Source: an uncultured Roseburia sp.
Lineage (GTDB): Bacteria; Bacillota; Clostridia; Lachnospirales; Lachnospiraceae
Direction of reading: 5' to 3'
DNA: 64,000 nt
Assembly (NCBI GenBank): GCA_900539115.1
Contig: UQAQ01000005.1
Coordinates: 1 to 64,000 of the forward strand
Shown: one piece after another, positions 17,129 through 27,128 of the stretch
Layout of the letters: each line of letters begins with the position of its first letter
How positions within the stretch are numbered: the stretch's first letter is position 1
Program-made: the position numbers and the translations under genes
The notes under the pieces: model-generated
Seen by the model: only the letters and a program-made list of their open reading frames with translations
What the model was told of the DNA's origin: nothing
Databases searched by the model: none

Positions 17129-18418
17129 TTAATCAGTCTGCTGAGCATCAGGATAGATTCTCTCCATCAGGGCATCATCAAAATGCTCATCCATCGACTG
17201 CTGCCAACCGCTTTGCGCCGGGATGCCGTGCGCCCTTTGATCATGACGGACAAGCGCCATACAGGTTACAGTCACATTGACGCACATAAATACGATAAGT
17301 ACCCACGTCACGGCCTTTCCGACCTTAATCGGAATTTTTTGAATGGCATCGGAAATCCGCACATAAATAATTTTAAACCAGACTACGGAAGCAATGCCCC
17401 AAAACAGGCAGTATAGCAGATTAATACGACCGCCAAGGTTAAACGGCATATTGCTATAGTCCCAGAACACCTTGCCGAATACAATTTCTGTAAATACGCT
17501 GCAAAGATATTCATACGCACCCCCGAGAAATACACCAAGTGTAAAGAGGAATCCGTCGCTTCGGTCTTTGTAGCGGACAAGCATTGCCGTAATCACTGCG
17601 ATGGCAAGTCCCCATACGATGCTGAATGGTCCCCAGACGACACTGCTTCGGCTCATCCACACACCGGCTTTCAGGCGACAGAAAATTGTCTCCACAATGT
17701 CTCCCAAAAAGGAACCGATAAAAAACAATAAAACAACTTTATAAAATCCGCAGCCATACGCAAATACGTCTGTCCGCTTTTCAATCTTTTCTACTTTTTC
17801 AGATTTTGGATACGCTTTGCGGATACGTTTGGTCATGCGCATGGTAATCCAATGGCGCAGACGTTTGCTCACTTCCGTAAATTTTCCATCGGCCTCTTTG
17901 ACAAGCTCGACACCTTCGCCTTTGTAAAAAATTGGGATCAGCGAAAAAAGTACATCTGCCAAAAGCAGTCCGGCTATCACCCAAAGGATCACGCGCATCA
18001 CCACAAGCGGACACACTCGAAACAAATCAAGCAGCAACCGGTTTCCTACTGTTACCGCGAAAAAGCCGAGAGCACCCCACAAAATGGATGCAGGAAGGCA
18101 AACGTAACCTCCAAGATTCCATTTTACATCCGAATAATTCCACCATCGTTCATGATATATTTTTTCAATCAAATGTCCGGCAATCCATTCTACCACTGTA
18201 GCATAGACCGCCGCGAACAAAAATAAGGCTACTCCAGTCAATTCCTGCACGGTAATCGTAATCAACACCGCACTGATTCCGTAAATGATACAAAATGGTC
18301 CGTTAATCAGACCGCGGTTTGTAATTCGTCGCTGCCGCAGTGTCGCCACCACAGTCTCCAATATCCATCCGGCGAAAGAGTAGCATAAAAACAGCCATAA
18401 AATCTGATATCCTGTCAT
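17129..18418 (-). CDS. CmpB-like (PF06541) membrane protein, two repeats
   Basis: The 429-residue polytopic membrane protein contains two copies of the family usually annotated as putative ABC transporter permease type IV (PF06541). The first copy (about 5-190) has FAGWILETVVA, RGLINGPFCIIYG and NYSDVKWNLGGYVCL; the second (about 230-400) has FLGDIVETIF, RSSVVWGPFSIVWG and DYSNMPFNLGGRINLLYC. The W-N/D-Y-S ... NLGG motif repeats in each half. No ATPase partner is adjacent, and true transporter function is not shown. The start at 18418 is chosen because GGAACC precedes it; the frame is open upstream into the repeat tract. Confidence 0.7.
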   Translation of the reverse strand: MTGYQILWLFLCYSFAGWILETVVATLRQRRITNRGLINGPFCIIYGISAVLITITVQELTGVALFLFAAVYATVVEWIAGHLIEKIYHERWWNYSDVKWNLGGYVCLPASILWGALGFFAVTVGNRLLLDLFRVCPLVVMRVILWVIAGLLLADVLFSLIPIFYKGEGVELVKEADGKFTEVSKRLRHWITMRMTKRIRKAYPKSEKVEKIEKRTDVFAYGCGFYKVVLLFFIGSFLGDIVETIFCRLKAGVWMSRSSVVWGPFSIVWGLAIAVITAMLVRYKDRSDGFLFTLGVFLGGAYEYLCSVFTEIVFGKVFWDYSNMPFNLGGRINLLYCLFWGIASVVWFKIIYVRISDAIQKIPIKVGKAVTWVLIVFMCVNVTVTCMALVRHDQRAHGIPAQSGWQQSMDEHFDDALMERIYPDAQQTD

Positions 18419-18499
18419 TGTGTCTTTGGTTCCTTTCTGTTCGTTGCATTTTCTTAAAGTAAGTGTATCATGTTTTGAGAGTTTTGGCAATTTTGATCT

Positions 18500-18780
18500 G
18501 AGTGGTGATTTGCGACGTTTGAGGCATACAATAGGGGTTTCTTTGGTTCACTCAGCGATTTTGCCCCGACAGACCACACTCCGCCGACAAGCCTCTTGAC
18601 CCACTCGCCATACTTGTCCCGACAGACCACACCCGCCGACAGGCCACACTCCGCCGACTGGCCCCTTGACCCACGCAGCGATTTCGACCCGACAGACCAC
18701 ATACCGCCGACAATTCCCTTGACCCTCGCAGCGATTTCGCCCCGACAGGTCACACTCCGTCGCCAAAGCAAACACTAAAA
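18500..18780. repeat. intergenic tandem tract of about 53-bp diverged units (repeat family, locus A)
   Basis: The spacer 18419-18797 contains no credible gene. Between about 18540 and 18775 it holds four to five units of about 53 bp beginning AGACCACAC or close variants, followed by CCGCCGAC, CTTGACCC, CGCAGCGATTTCG and CCCCGAC. One unit is truncated after 17 bp. GC content is visibly higher than in neighbouring spacers. The same unit type recurs at 43.7-44.06 kb. Confidence 0.75.
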
Positions 18781-18797
18781 GCCCCTAAAGCACACTC

Positions 18798-20582
18798 TCA
18801 ACTCTTCTGCGCCATTTGCAGGCGGTAATATTCGCCCCGTTTCGCCATCAGTTCGTCATGATTTCCACGTTCCACGATGCCGCCTTTGTCGACGTACAAA
18901 ATTTCATCCGCATTTTTAATCGTCGAAAGGCGATGCGCGATAATAAACGAAGTTCTTCCTTCCAGAAGGCGGTTTAGGCCTTTTTGCAGAAGGATTTCCG
19001 TCTCGGTATCGATACTCGATGTCGCCTCGTCCATGATGAGAATATTCGGACACGCAAGAAGTGCTCTCGCAAAGGAAATCAACTGGCGCTGTCCGGCGGA
19101 AAGACGGCTTCCCCGTTCATTTACGGCCGTCTGGTAGCCATTTTCCATTTCCATGATAAAATCATGCGCGCAGACCACTTTCGCCGCCTCGATCACTTCC
19201 TCATCCGTTGCGTCCTGATTGCCATAGCGGATATTGTCCATAATAGTTCCGGAAAAGATAAAACTATCCTGCATCATAATTCCCATCTGGCTTCGAAGAC
19301 TTTTCAATGTCACGCCGCTGATGTCGATGCCATCGATCAGCACTTTTCCGCTGTCCACATCGTAAAAACGACTGATAAGATTCACAATCGTCGACTTTCC
19401 GGCTCCTGTCGGTCCGACGATCGCGATACATTTTCCCGGCTCCGCCTTCAGATTTACATGCTGAAGAATCTCGACTCCCGGTTCGTAACTAAAAGTAACA
19501 TCCTGAAACTCGACTTCTCCACGGATCGGAGGCATCGGGACCGCGTCTTCACGGTCTTTGACATCGACCGGCTCATCAATTGTCTCAAAAATTCTCTCCA
19601 GATACGAAATCGCCGTGAGGAGCGAATTGTAAAAAGATGCCAGCGTATTGATCGGGTTCCAGAAGCGGCTGATATACGCGGTAAATGCTACCAACACACC
19701 GACCGTAATACCGGAATCCGGCTGAAACATCCATTGGATTCCAAGTACGTAGATAAACGCTGTCGTGATATTGGAAATAATATCCACCATCGGTGACATC
19801 AGGAAATTGTAACGTACTGCGCGCATCCACGCTTTTCGATAACTTCGTGACAGCCCATTAAAAATGTCAATATTTTCCTCTTCTCGTACAAACGACTGCG
19901 TCACGCGCACACCATTGATACTCTCGGCGATGTAGGCGTTCAGGTTGGACTGCTTATTGGACTGGATCTGCCAGGATTTATGCTGTTTGCGCTTAATTAA
20001 CACCACAACAAACACAAGCACCGGCAGTCCGCACATACAAAGCAGCGTAAGTTTCCCATTGATCGCAATCATAAAACCTACGATAAAAAACAAGTTGCAG
20101 AGATCCGTAATCGTATTGATGATACCATTTGACAGCAGATCGCTCAGATTATTTACATAATTTACCACTCGAACTTGGATTTTTCCATGCGGTCTTTCAT
20201 CGTAATACGAAAATGGTAATTCCTGTAAATGATTAAAAATATCGCTTCGTATCTCATGCACGATATTCTGCCCGATGCGGCTCATATAACGAATTTTCAA
20301 TTTTAAGCTGATCATGCCGTACACCGTAATGAGAAGGATTGCGGCAACGTAACCTAAAATCGGCTTCATTCCAGCCATTCCCATCGGAATACAGTCGTCC
20401 ATCACTTTCATAAAAAATGTCGGAATCAACATCGAAAGTCCGGAGGAACTCAGCATCAATACAGCGATCAGCGCAATCTGGGCACGATATGGTTTCACAT
20501 AATGAAACAGGCGCTTTACCTGATTGATGTCAAATTTTTCTTCGTAAATTTCATCCTCGGAAAACGTATTTCGCTTCGCCAT
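18798..20582 (-). CDS. ABC exporter subunit (consensus ATP site)
   Basis: This 594-residue half-transporter has an N-terminal six-helix exporter domain (about 25-320) and a nucleotide-binding domain (about 350-590). It carries Walker A GPTGAGKST, a Q-loop in MMQDSFIFSGT, a signature variant LSAGQRQ, Walker B ILIMDEATSS with the catalytic Glu, and the H-loop IAHRLST. The partner encoded 2 bp upstream has a degenerate site, so the pair should form a heterodimeric exporter of the BmrCD/TM287-288 type. Substrate unknown; such pairs export drugs, lipids or peptides. Confidence 0.9.
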   Translation of the reverse strand: MAKRNTFSEDEIYEEKFDINQVKRLFHYVKPYRAQIALIAVLMLSSSGLSMLIPTFFMKVMDDCIPMGMAGMKPILGYVAAILLITVYGMISLKLKIRYMSRIGQNIVHEIRSDIFNHLQELPFSYYDERPHGKIQVRVVNYVNNLSDLLSNGIINTITDLCNLFFIVGFMIAINGKLTLLCMCGLPVLVFVVVLIKRKQHKSWQIQSNKQSNLNAYIAESINGVRVTQSFVREEENIDIFNGLSRSYRKAWMRAVRYNFLMSPMVDIISNITTAFIYVLGIQWMFQPDSGITVGVLVAFTAYISRFWNPINTLASFYNSLLTAISYLERIFETIDEPVDVKDREDAVPMPPIRGEVEFQDVTFSYEPGVEILQHVNLKAEPGKCIAIVGPTGAGKSTIVNLISRFYDVDSGKVLIDGIDISGVTLKSLRSQMGIMMQDSFIFSGTIMDNIRYGNQDATDEEVIEAAKVVCAHDFIMEMENGYQTAVNERGSRLSAGQRQLISFARALLACPNILIMDEATSSIDTETEILLQKGLNRLLEGRTSFIIAHRLSTIKNADEILYVDKGGIVERGNHDELMAKRGEYYRLQMAQKS

Positions 20583-20584
20583 TT

Positions 20585-22309
20585 TTATCCCTCCATTCCA
20601 TTTTGATGTTTGTAAACGGTTGCATAATAGCCATTCTGCTTCAAAAGGCTCTCGTGATTACCGCGCTCGACGATCCGCCCTTCGTCCATAACAAAGATCA
20701 CATCGGCATCTTTAATCGAAGAAATGCGGTAAGCAATGACAAACACGGTATGTTTTCTGCCAAGTTTTTTCAACTGTTCCTGAATATAACTTTCCGTCTC
20801 CATATCGACGGCAGAAGTCGTATCATCGAGGATCAGAATTGACGGCTTTTTCAAAAGCGCTCTCGCAAGAGAAATACGCTGCTTCTGACCGCCGCTCAGT
20901 CCTACTCCACGCTCGCCGACAATCGTTTCATAGCCGTCCGGCATCGCCTTGATAAACAAATTCGCATCCGACATAACCGCTGCCTCTTTGACCTCTTCAA
21001 AAGTGCAGTCCGGCTTTCCGTAGGCAATATTTCCCTCAATCGTATCAGAAAACAAAAAGACATCCTGCATCGCCATACCGATATTGTCGCGCAGATCATG
21101 CAGATCCCAATTTTTTACATCAATTCCATCGACCAGAACTTCTCCTTCCGTCACATCGTAAAAACGACAAAGAAGATTCATAATTGTCGATTTTCCGGCA
21201 CCTGTAGAACCAAGGATTCCCACGGTCTGACCTTTTTCCACCGAAAAACTGATATTGTGGATAATGTCCTCGCCTTCCACTTCATAAGAAACATTGCGGA
21301 ACTCAATATTTCCCTGCATTTCCTTGCGCTTGATGCCCTTTTTCGGCTTCTTAACGTCGGGTTCTTTGGAATACGTGTCGTATATTTTTTCCACCGATGT
21401 GATAAAACGTTGCACGTCATTGACCCACCAGCCCGCGAAGCGAAGCGGATTGGAGAGCATCCACAGATACCCGTTGACTGTGACAAGATTTCCCAATGTC
21501 ATCTCGCCGCAGATCACCTGGTATCCGCCATACAAAATAAGTACAACCATCAAAAGATTGGAAAGCAGCTCAAAAATCGGTACAAAACGACACCAGATCG
21601 AAGCGGCGCCAAGCTCCGCCTCGCGATATTTATCGTTTTCTTTTTCAAATTTTTCTTTCTCGTATTCTTCTTTTGCAAATGCCTTTACCACGCGGTTTCC
21701 GCTGATATTTTCCTGCACAAACGCATTGAGGCCGGAAAAACTCTGGCGGCATTCGTGAAATCTTGGCTTTACATATTTTGACTGTAAATATGTAGTAAAT
21801 AAGCAGAATGGCAATACGGCCATCATGCAGAGCGCCAGCTTCACATTTACCATAAATATCATCACAAGCGCAAAAATAAACATCAGTATATTTTCGTATA
21901 CCGTGTAAATGACAAAGGCAACAAAATGACGGATTGCGTCCATATCTCCGGTCTGGCGGCTCATCAGATCCCCCGTCCTGTTGCGGTTGTAAAAGGCAAA
22001 ATCTTCCTGCAGCAATTTGCGGTACACCGCGTCACGCATGCGGTAAAGTACCCCCTGCGAACAGGTTTCAAACATCATCTGCGTGGCATAACGAAGGATC
22101 GCACGCACTGCCGTCACTGCGAGCATAATGCCGATCAATTTCGGCAAAAGGTCGTACGCACCTCCTTGAATCACATCATCGACGATCATTCCGGAAATGT
22201 ACGGATTTACAATCGCGCATGCGACAATGACCGTCATCAGCACGAGTCCGATCACGATCGCCAGCCGGTATTTTTTCAAAAATCCGGAAAACCATTTTAA
22301 TGGTGTCAT
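20585..22309 (-). CDS. ABC exporter subunit (degenerate ATP site)
   Basis: This 574-residue half-transporter has the same layout as its downstream partner: membrane domain about 15-310, ATPase about 335-570, Walker A GSTGAGKST and a canonical signature LSGGQKQ. Two catalytic positions are altered: Walker B reads ILILDDTTS (Asp in place of the catalytic Glu), and the H-loop reads IAYRISS (Tyr in place of His). These changes define the non-hydrolysing site of heterodimeric exporters. It is 2 bp from the next gene and 14 bp downstream of the GH39 gene on the same strand, so it could be read through from the xylosidase operon. Confidence 0.9.
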   Translation of the reverse strand: MTPLKWFSGFLKKYRLAIVIGLVLMTVIVACAIVNPYISGMIVDDVIQGGAYDLLPKLIGIMLAVTAVRAILRYATQMMFETCSQGVLYRMRDAVYRKLLQEDFAFYNRNRTGDLMSRQTGDMDAIRHFVAFVIYTVYENILMFIFALVMIFMVNVKLALCMMAVLPFCLFTTYLQSKYVKPRFHECRQSFSGLNAFVQENISGNRVVKAFAKEEYEKEKFEKENDKYREAELGAASIWCRFVPIFELLSNLLMVVLILYGGYQVICGEMTLGNLVTVNGYLWMLSNPLRFAGWWVNDVQRFITSVEKIYDTYSKEPDVKKPKKGIKRKEMQGNIEFRNVSYEVEGEDIIHNISFSVEKGQTVGILGSTGAGKSTIMNLLCRFYDVTEGEVLVDGIDVKNWDLHDLRDNIGMAMQDVFLFSDTIEGNIAYGKPDCTFEEVKEAAVMSDANLFIKAMPDGYETIVGERGVGLSGGQKQRISLARALLKKPSILILDDTTSAVDMETESYIQEQLKKLGRKHTVFVIAYRISSIKDADVIFVMDEGRIVERGNHESLLKQNGYYATVYKHQNGMEG

Positions 22310-22323
22310 AGTGTCTCTCCTCT

Positions 22324-23844
22324 CTATCGGGAAGTCACTTTCTGCGAAAGCACTTTCTCGTAATCATAGCCCGCATCCTGACTGCATTCCACCGGGCGCA
22401 GTTCGAATGCAAGGATTCCATTTTTTCCCAATGTAACAGGCAGGGTCAACGTACCTTCTGATGCCTCAAGCTGCCGCGTCGCCACAAAAGGATGTGCTGC
22501 CTCGCGAAGCAGCGCATTTTCCCCACGCGTCGGATTCGCCGGCTCGCCGAGGTCATGCCAGACTTTCAGCGGATTTCCATGCGTTTCATCCACAAGTCTT
22601 GTCACTGCACAATATTTTCCATTTTCTACCATATCAATATTAATGTCAAGTTCCAATGTGCCACCGTTTCCGTCATTATCCGGGTTCCAGACCACGCCAT
22701 AATACGAACCATCTTCTCTTTTTACGACGAGCATTTCCTCCGAGCGGTGCATGCAGACGCCGTCCAAGCCCTTATAAAAAGCAAATGTCCAAAATGTCGG
22801 CTTCGGAATGCAGCCGTTGGCAACCAGACCGAATCCTCCGTGAAATGGCGTAAACGGCACGCCCCATTCCTCAAACACGTCGCCAAACGTCCAATACGAA
22901 TACGACGCATGGCAGTCGCCCAGCCTTGACAACATGTGCGCGACATAAGCCGCATTGTAACACGTATCGTGCACCGGCGCATTTGGCACATACGAGGTAT
23001 TAAACTCGGTAATATGAATCTCTTTTCCGGCAAATTCTTCGTAGTTATCCACAATTTCTCTGGACTTTTCCAACACCTCAAATGCCTCTTCCGGCTGATG
23101 CAATGCAACATAGCTGTAATGTCCGCATTTTTCCGGCACTTCGCTGGTATAATGATGTCTCGTCACAAAGTCTAGCGGCAGTTTCTTTTCCTTGACAAAT
23201 TCAAGAAAATCGGTCAGCCATGCCACATCATCGACACCACAGATTGCCGGTCCTCCGACACGCAGCGACGCATTGACTTCTTTCACCGCCTTCACGCTGA
23301 CTTCATAAAGATGGAAATATTCCGCTTTGTCCGCATTTTTCCAAAATACCGCAAGGTTCGGCTCATTCCACACTTCAATCGGCCATGTCAACACTTCCTC
23401 TTCCCCATAACGACGGATCAAATGACGAAGCGTGTTCTGCACAAGTCTGGTCCATTTGTCATAATCTGCCGGCGGCGTGATATTTCCCTTCCAATAAAAT
23501 ACCGTTTCTTCGCCACTTGCCATCTTTTCCGGCATAAATCCCAACTCGATAAACGGCTTCAGATTGAGATCCCGGTACGCATCCATCACCTGATCAAGGT
23601 ACGTAAAATTGTACTCCTCGACGATACTTCCGTCCGCCTCTTCGCGCTCCTGATAAATTGCCATATCTTTACAAAACAATCCATGACCGCGGATATACTC
23701 AAATCCGATCTCTTTTTGCACAAGGGCAAGCTGATCCAGATATTCTTTATGTAATGCCAGATCCATACGCCCTGTACCAATACAGGAAAATGTATTATTA
23801 GTAAAATTTACCACGTTTTTTGTATTTACATCTATCTTTTTCAT
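22324..23844 (-). CDS. GH39 beta-xylosidase
   Basis: This 506-residue cytoplasmic glycosidase of family GH39 releases xylose from the non-reducing end of xylo-oligosaccharides. The acid/base is Glu161 in WNEPNL and the nucleophile is Glu280 in ITEFNTSY; other family motifs are EYIRGHGLF, FIELGFMP, TRHHYTSE and YWTFGDVFEE. A C-terminal beta domain follows from about 400. There is no signal peptide, so the substrate is imported. The start at 23844 follows GGAGGAG, and its ATGA overlaps the stop of the upstream nucleoside-hydrolase-like gene, which indicates translational coupling. Confidence 0.92.
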   Translation of the reverse strand: MKKIDVNTKNVVNFTNNTFSCIGTGRMDLALHKEYLDQLALVQKEIGFEYIRGHGLFCKDMAIYQEREEADGSIVEEYNFTYLDQVMDAYRDLNLKPFIELGFMPEKMASGEETVFYWKGNITPPADYDKWTRLVQNTLRHLIRRYGEEEVLTWPIEVWNEPNLAVFWKNADKAEYFHLYEVSVKAVKEVNASLRVGGPAICGVDDVAWLTDFLEFVKEKKLPLDFVTRHHYTSEVPEKCGHYSYVALHQPEEAFEVLEKSREIVDNYEEFAGKEIHITEFNTSYVPNAPVHDTCYNAAYVAHMLSRLGDCHASYSYWTFGDVFEEWGVPFTPFHGGFGLVANGCIPKPTFWTFAFYKGLDGVCMHRSEEMLVVKREDGSYYGVVWNPDNDGNGGTLELDINIDMVENGKYCAVTRLVDETHGNPLKVWHDLGEPANPTRGENALLREAAHPFVATRQLEASEGTLTLPVTLGKNGILAFELRPVECSQDAGYDYEKVLSQKVTSR

Positions 23845-24737
23845 GATTCTTCTCCTCCATAAAAACATTGCAGTTTTGCGATAAAATCTTCTAATATAAA
23901 ACGCGGATCAATCGACGTATACACGCGGATTTTCGGCCTTCCGCTCTCAAAACGGTTGGTCGTATCTTCGTTGATGAGCGGCGCTTCCGTCTCGTGATAT
24001 TTTCCGCAAAATTCATCCATGACAACACCTACCGCCGGCGAATCGCCCAATGTCCAGCTCTCGCCCGGGGTCCATCCGGCACGCTCTGACCGGTTATAAG
24101 CCTCCATTTGCTCAAACAAATGCTTCCCAATCTCACCACACGGTGCGATCCGCATCTGAATCTCGGCGAGACTGATGCGCATACTGCCATACACATCGTT
24201 TGGAATCTGCCAAAACCGGACACCGCTTCCCAGCACAAGATTGGCGGCCTCGATATCATTTCCGGCATTGAATTCCCGCACTTCGCCGGTGCTGTGCTCG
24301 TGGCTCTGTCCCCCGATCCACACAACCGTCATACGCGGAACAATGTCCGGGCACGCCTGTATCGCCGAGGCAATATTCGTAATCGCCCCAATGCAGAGAA
24401 CATACAGCGGTTTGTCATCTTCCCGCAATGCCTCGCGGATCAAAAATGACGAAGCCTCCGAAATCTCCCCGGTTCCTTTTTCTGACAATTTTCCGATTTC
24501 TCCCATAAGAACCGGAACTTCTTTTTTCATCGCCTTCACGACTCTCTGAATCTCTTCAAAACTCTGCTTCATACTTCCTTCGCAGTTAAAATGTTCCGCA
24601 AAAATTGCCTTCACAATAAACTTATCGCACAGTAACGCATGTGCGATCGCAAACGGATCATCCGCCTCGCACGCCGCATCGCTGTCCACGATAACACGGA
24701 CTTTTTTATCATCCGGAACCTGATATTTCAATGGCAT
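23841..24737 (-). CDS. nucleoside hydrolase-like protein
   Basis: This 298-residue protein has the inosine-uridine nucleoside hydrolase fold. The calcium-binding start is VIVDSDAACEADDPFAIA, a longer form of the usual DTDPGIDDA. Other matches are YVLCIGAITNIASAI, VVWIGGQ, EFNAGNDIEAANLVL and a late Asp (LGDSPA) where the family places its last metal ligand. The coupling (4-bp overlap) with a GH39 xylosidase suggests that the substrate may be a glycoside rather than a nucleoside; that is inference. The start at 24737 follows AAGGAGGCGG. Confidence 0.75.
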   Translation of the reverse strand: MPLKYQVPDDKKVRVIVDSDAACEADDPFAIAHALLCDKFIVKAIFAEHFNCEGSMKQSFEEIQRVVKAMKKEVPVLMGEIGKLSEKGTGEISEASSFLIREALREDDKPLYVLCIGAITNIASAIQACPDIVPRMTVVWIGGQSHEHSTGEVREFNAGNDIEAANLVLGSGVRFWQIPNDVYGSMRISLAEIQMRIAPCGEIGKHLFEQMEAYNRSERAGWTPGESWTLGDSPAVGVVMDEFCGKYHETEAPLINEDTTNRFESGRPKIRVYTSIDPRFILEDFIAKLQCFYGGEES

Positions 24738-24888
24738 AAAACCGCCTCCTTTGTCTGTCTTTGTATAGTATACAAAAAACGAACGGAAAAGAAATGGATT
24801 TTCTTGTCCGTTCACATGTATTATTCTGCAAAAGGGAAATGTATGGGCGGGGAAGTTCGGAATAGTTCTATGAACCCCGGAATTTCCC

Positions 24889-25740
24889 TTACCCCTTTCT
24901 ATTCCGATACTTCAATGGTGACATCCCATATGTCTTTTTAAACAATTTACTAAAATGATACGCATCGTCGTACCCCACTTTTTCCGCGATCTCCGCGACG
25001 CCAAAATCCTCCTTCTGTTCCAGCAGTTCTTTGGCATGTTCCAGTCGCACGCGGATCAGGTAATGAATCGGCGATTCTCCTATTTCCGACTTAAATATCT
25101 TGGAAATATAATACGGACTCAGATACATATTTTCCGCAATCTGATCGAGCGAAATCTTCTCCGCATAATGTTCATCGAGATAATCTGCGATCTGAGCAGC
25201 GACGTATTTTTTTCCGGTAGACTCGAATTCACGGCCTTTCATGGCTGGAACCGGTTCTATTTCTTCGCGCACGATATGCAGCAGAAGCTGTGTTAAATAC
25301 GCCTTCAGCATAAAATAACTTCCCGGTTTTCTCTCAGTATTTTCCTTTTCCATTTTCTCACAAAGTTGGAAAATTTCACGCCTCATTTTCCCGGAAGTAT
25401 GCAGCACATTGCTACCGTCCTTCAGCTCAATCTGATTTTCGCGCATATTGCAAAACGATACATCCGTAAGTCCGACAAAATATTCCAGCCGGCCTTCTTC
25501 ACCTTCACGGATAATGCTCTCGTGGCCGATTCCCGGATTGAAGATCAGAACATCTCCCTGTTTGACCGGCACATATTCATCATTCAGATGATAAATACCT
25601 TTCCCTTTTAGTATAATTCCGATCTCAATAAAATCGTGCTTATGATAATTATTTTCGTTCTCTTTCCGGTCAACCTGACAAGAAAAGAGAAATGTCGGAT
25701 TCAAATCCTGATTGACAATGTCAAATTGTATGTTGTCCAT
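24889..25740 (-). CDS. AraC family transcriptional regulator
   Basis: The 283-residue protein has an N-terminal cupin (about 10-110; NYHKHDFIEIGIILKG, VKQGDVLIFNPGIGHE) and a C-terminal AraC DNA-binding domain (about 185-283; ISLDQIAENMYLSPYYISKIF and VAEIAEKVGYDDAYHFSKLFKKTYGMSPLKYRN). It is encoded directly upstream of the nucleoside hydrolase-GH39 pair on the same strand, 151 bp away, and is the likely xylo-oligosaccharide-responsive regulator of that pair. The second ATG (25740) fits the AGAGG site better than the first (25746). Confidence 0.87.
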   Translation of the reverse strand: MDNIQFDIVNQDLNPTFLFSCQVDRKENENNYHKHDFIEIGIILKGKGIYHLNDEYVPVKQGDVLIFNPGIGHESIIREGEEGRLEYFVGLTDVSFCNMRENQIELKDGSNVLHTSGKMRREIFQLCEKMEKENTERKPGSYFMLKAYLTQLLLHIVREEIEPVPAMKGREFESTGKKYVAAQIADYLDEHYAEKISLDQIAENMYLSPYYISKIFKSEIGESPIHYLIRVRLEHAKELLEQKEDFGVAEIAEKVGYDDAYHFSKLFKKTYGMSPLKYRNRKG

Positions 25741-25760
25741 AATCATCGTCCTCTACAAAT

Positions 25761-27101
25761 TCAAAAATCTCTTAATAAAAATGGTACAAAATAAACCGGA
25801 AGAAATTTTAAATTTCCTTTTTTTCCCACATCTTTCTGAGATATAATATAAGTGTCCTTTACATTTTTTGAATACTTCTCACGAAATTTCAAAATGGACT
25901 CATGCTTGCCTGTTCCCGATGATTTTATTTCCAATGCCCGTATTTTATCTTTTATTGACAGCAAAAAGTCAATCTCATAATAATGGGAAGTATCTTTCTT
26001 TTTCCAAGTATGATAATACAATTCTCTATCCATACTTGCTATCATCTGTGCAACCGCATTTTCATATAAATACCCCAGATTTGCCGGTAATTTATCCGAT
26101 AATAATTTTGCATAAATATCATTTTCTGCTGCCGGCCGATCCATAAACATCAATGTTACAAATAAGCCTGTATCACAAAGATACATTTTATAACTTTTTA
26201 AATCTTTTGTCATAGCTAAACTTACTCTTGGATCTGTCGAATTATAGGTCAAAAGCACCGTTTTGGAATCCGCTAAATCATACAATAATTCCTCGTCTTT
26301 TTTGCTTTTCCGTTTGCCGGTTGCAGAAGATATTACATATCTTTTCGTATCCTTTGACAACTGTGCCGGTATCGAATGAAACATTGCCGTAATTTTCCCG
26401 GAAGCATCAATCTTTTTAAAGTCGTCTTCATAAAGAGAAAGTATTGTCCTCTTCACAGCATCTATTTCCGTAAAGTTTTTGCCTTTTACATAGGCATCCA
26501 CTGCCTGCGGCATACCGCCAACTGCCATGTAAATACGAAAATCCCGCATTAATTTGCGGTTCAGCTGCTGCCCTACTTCTTTTTTTCTCTCATACAATTT
26601 TTGAAGTAATTCATAGTTCGGATTTTCAGCCGCCCACAAAAATTCTTCATAATCCATCGGATAAACCTGCAATTTCATTTCTTCAGAAGGGATCAAAATA
26701 TTCTTTACATTCTTTTTAATAGATATCAATGATCCTGTTTCAATATAATGATATCTTCCATCTTTTACCAGATATTTAATCGCCTGCCTTACTTTCGGAA
26801 ATAACTGAATTTCATCAAATATAATAACCGACTTTTTCTCCACTAATTTCTTTCCGGTAACCGTCTGCAATCTCAAAAAAAATACATCCAAGTCATTAAT
26901 ATCATCAAAACAAGCCAGCAACGTATTTGAAATATTGGCAAAATCAATTAAAATATAAGTTTCATATTCATTTTTTGCAAACTGCTCTGCAATCGTCGAT
27001 TTTCCCACTCGTCTGGGACCTTCCAACAGGATACTGTAACAATCTGCATACTTTTCTTTCCATTCACGCAGTTTTTCATATGCTTTTCGCTTAAAAAACA
27101 T
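25761..27101 (-). CDS. AAA ATPase with DUF4143/PD-(D/E)XK-like C-terminus
   Basis: This 446-residue P-loop protein has Walker A EGPRRVGKST near residue 28, Walker B SVIIFDEIQLFP near 95, sensor motif IETGSLIS near 125, and a winged-helix-like middle. Its C-terminal DUF4143 portion contains YEIDFLLS ... ALEIKSSG, the D-x(n)-E-x-K pattern of PD-(D/E)XK nucleases. The family is common in gut Firmicutes and Bacteroidetes; its role is unknown. The start at 27101 is placed 7 nt after GGAGG; an earlier ATG at 27107 is too close. Four 32-33-bp repeats fill its promoter region. Confidence 0.8.
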   Translation of the reverse strand: MFFKRKAYEKLREWKEKYADCYSILLEGPRRVGKSTIAEQFAKNEYETYILIDFANISNTLLACFDDINDLDVFFLRLQTVTGKKLVEKKSVIIFDEIQLFPKVRQAIKYLVKDGRYHYIETGSLISIKKNVKNILIPSEEMKLQVYPMDYEEFLWAAENPNYELLQKLYERKKEVGQQLNRKLMRDFRIYMAVGGMPQAVDAYVKGKNFTEIDAVKRTILSLYEDDFKKIDASGKITAMFHSIPAQLSKDTKRYVISSATGKRKSKKDEELLYDLADSKTVLLTYNSTDPRVSLAMTKDLKSYKMYLCDTGLFVTLMFMDRPAAENDIYAKLLSDKLPANLGYLYENAVAQMIASMDRELYYHTWKKKDTSHYYEIDFLLSIKDKIRALEIKSSGTGKHESILKFREKYSKNVKDTYIISQKDVGKKGNLKFLPVYFVPFLLRDF

Positions 27102-27128
27102 ACTCATACCTCCCTTTTTTCGCAAAAA

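Noticed and set aside
18500..18780. Long minus-strand open frames across the repeat tract
   Set aside because: They read the tandem repeat in two overlapping frames, have no ribosome site and no recognisable fold; they are best explained as repeat DNA.
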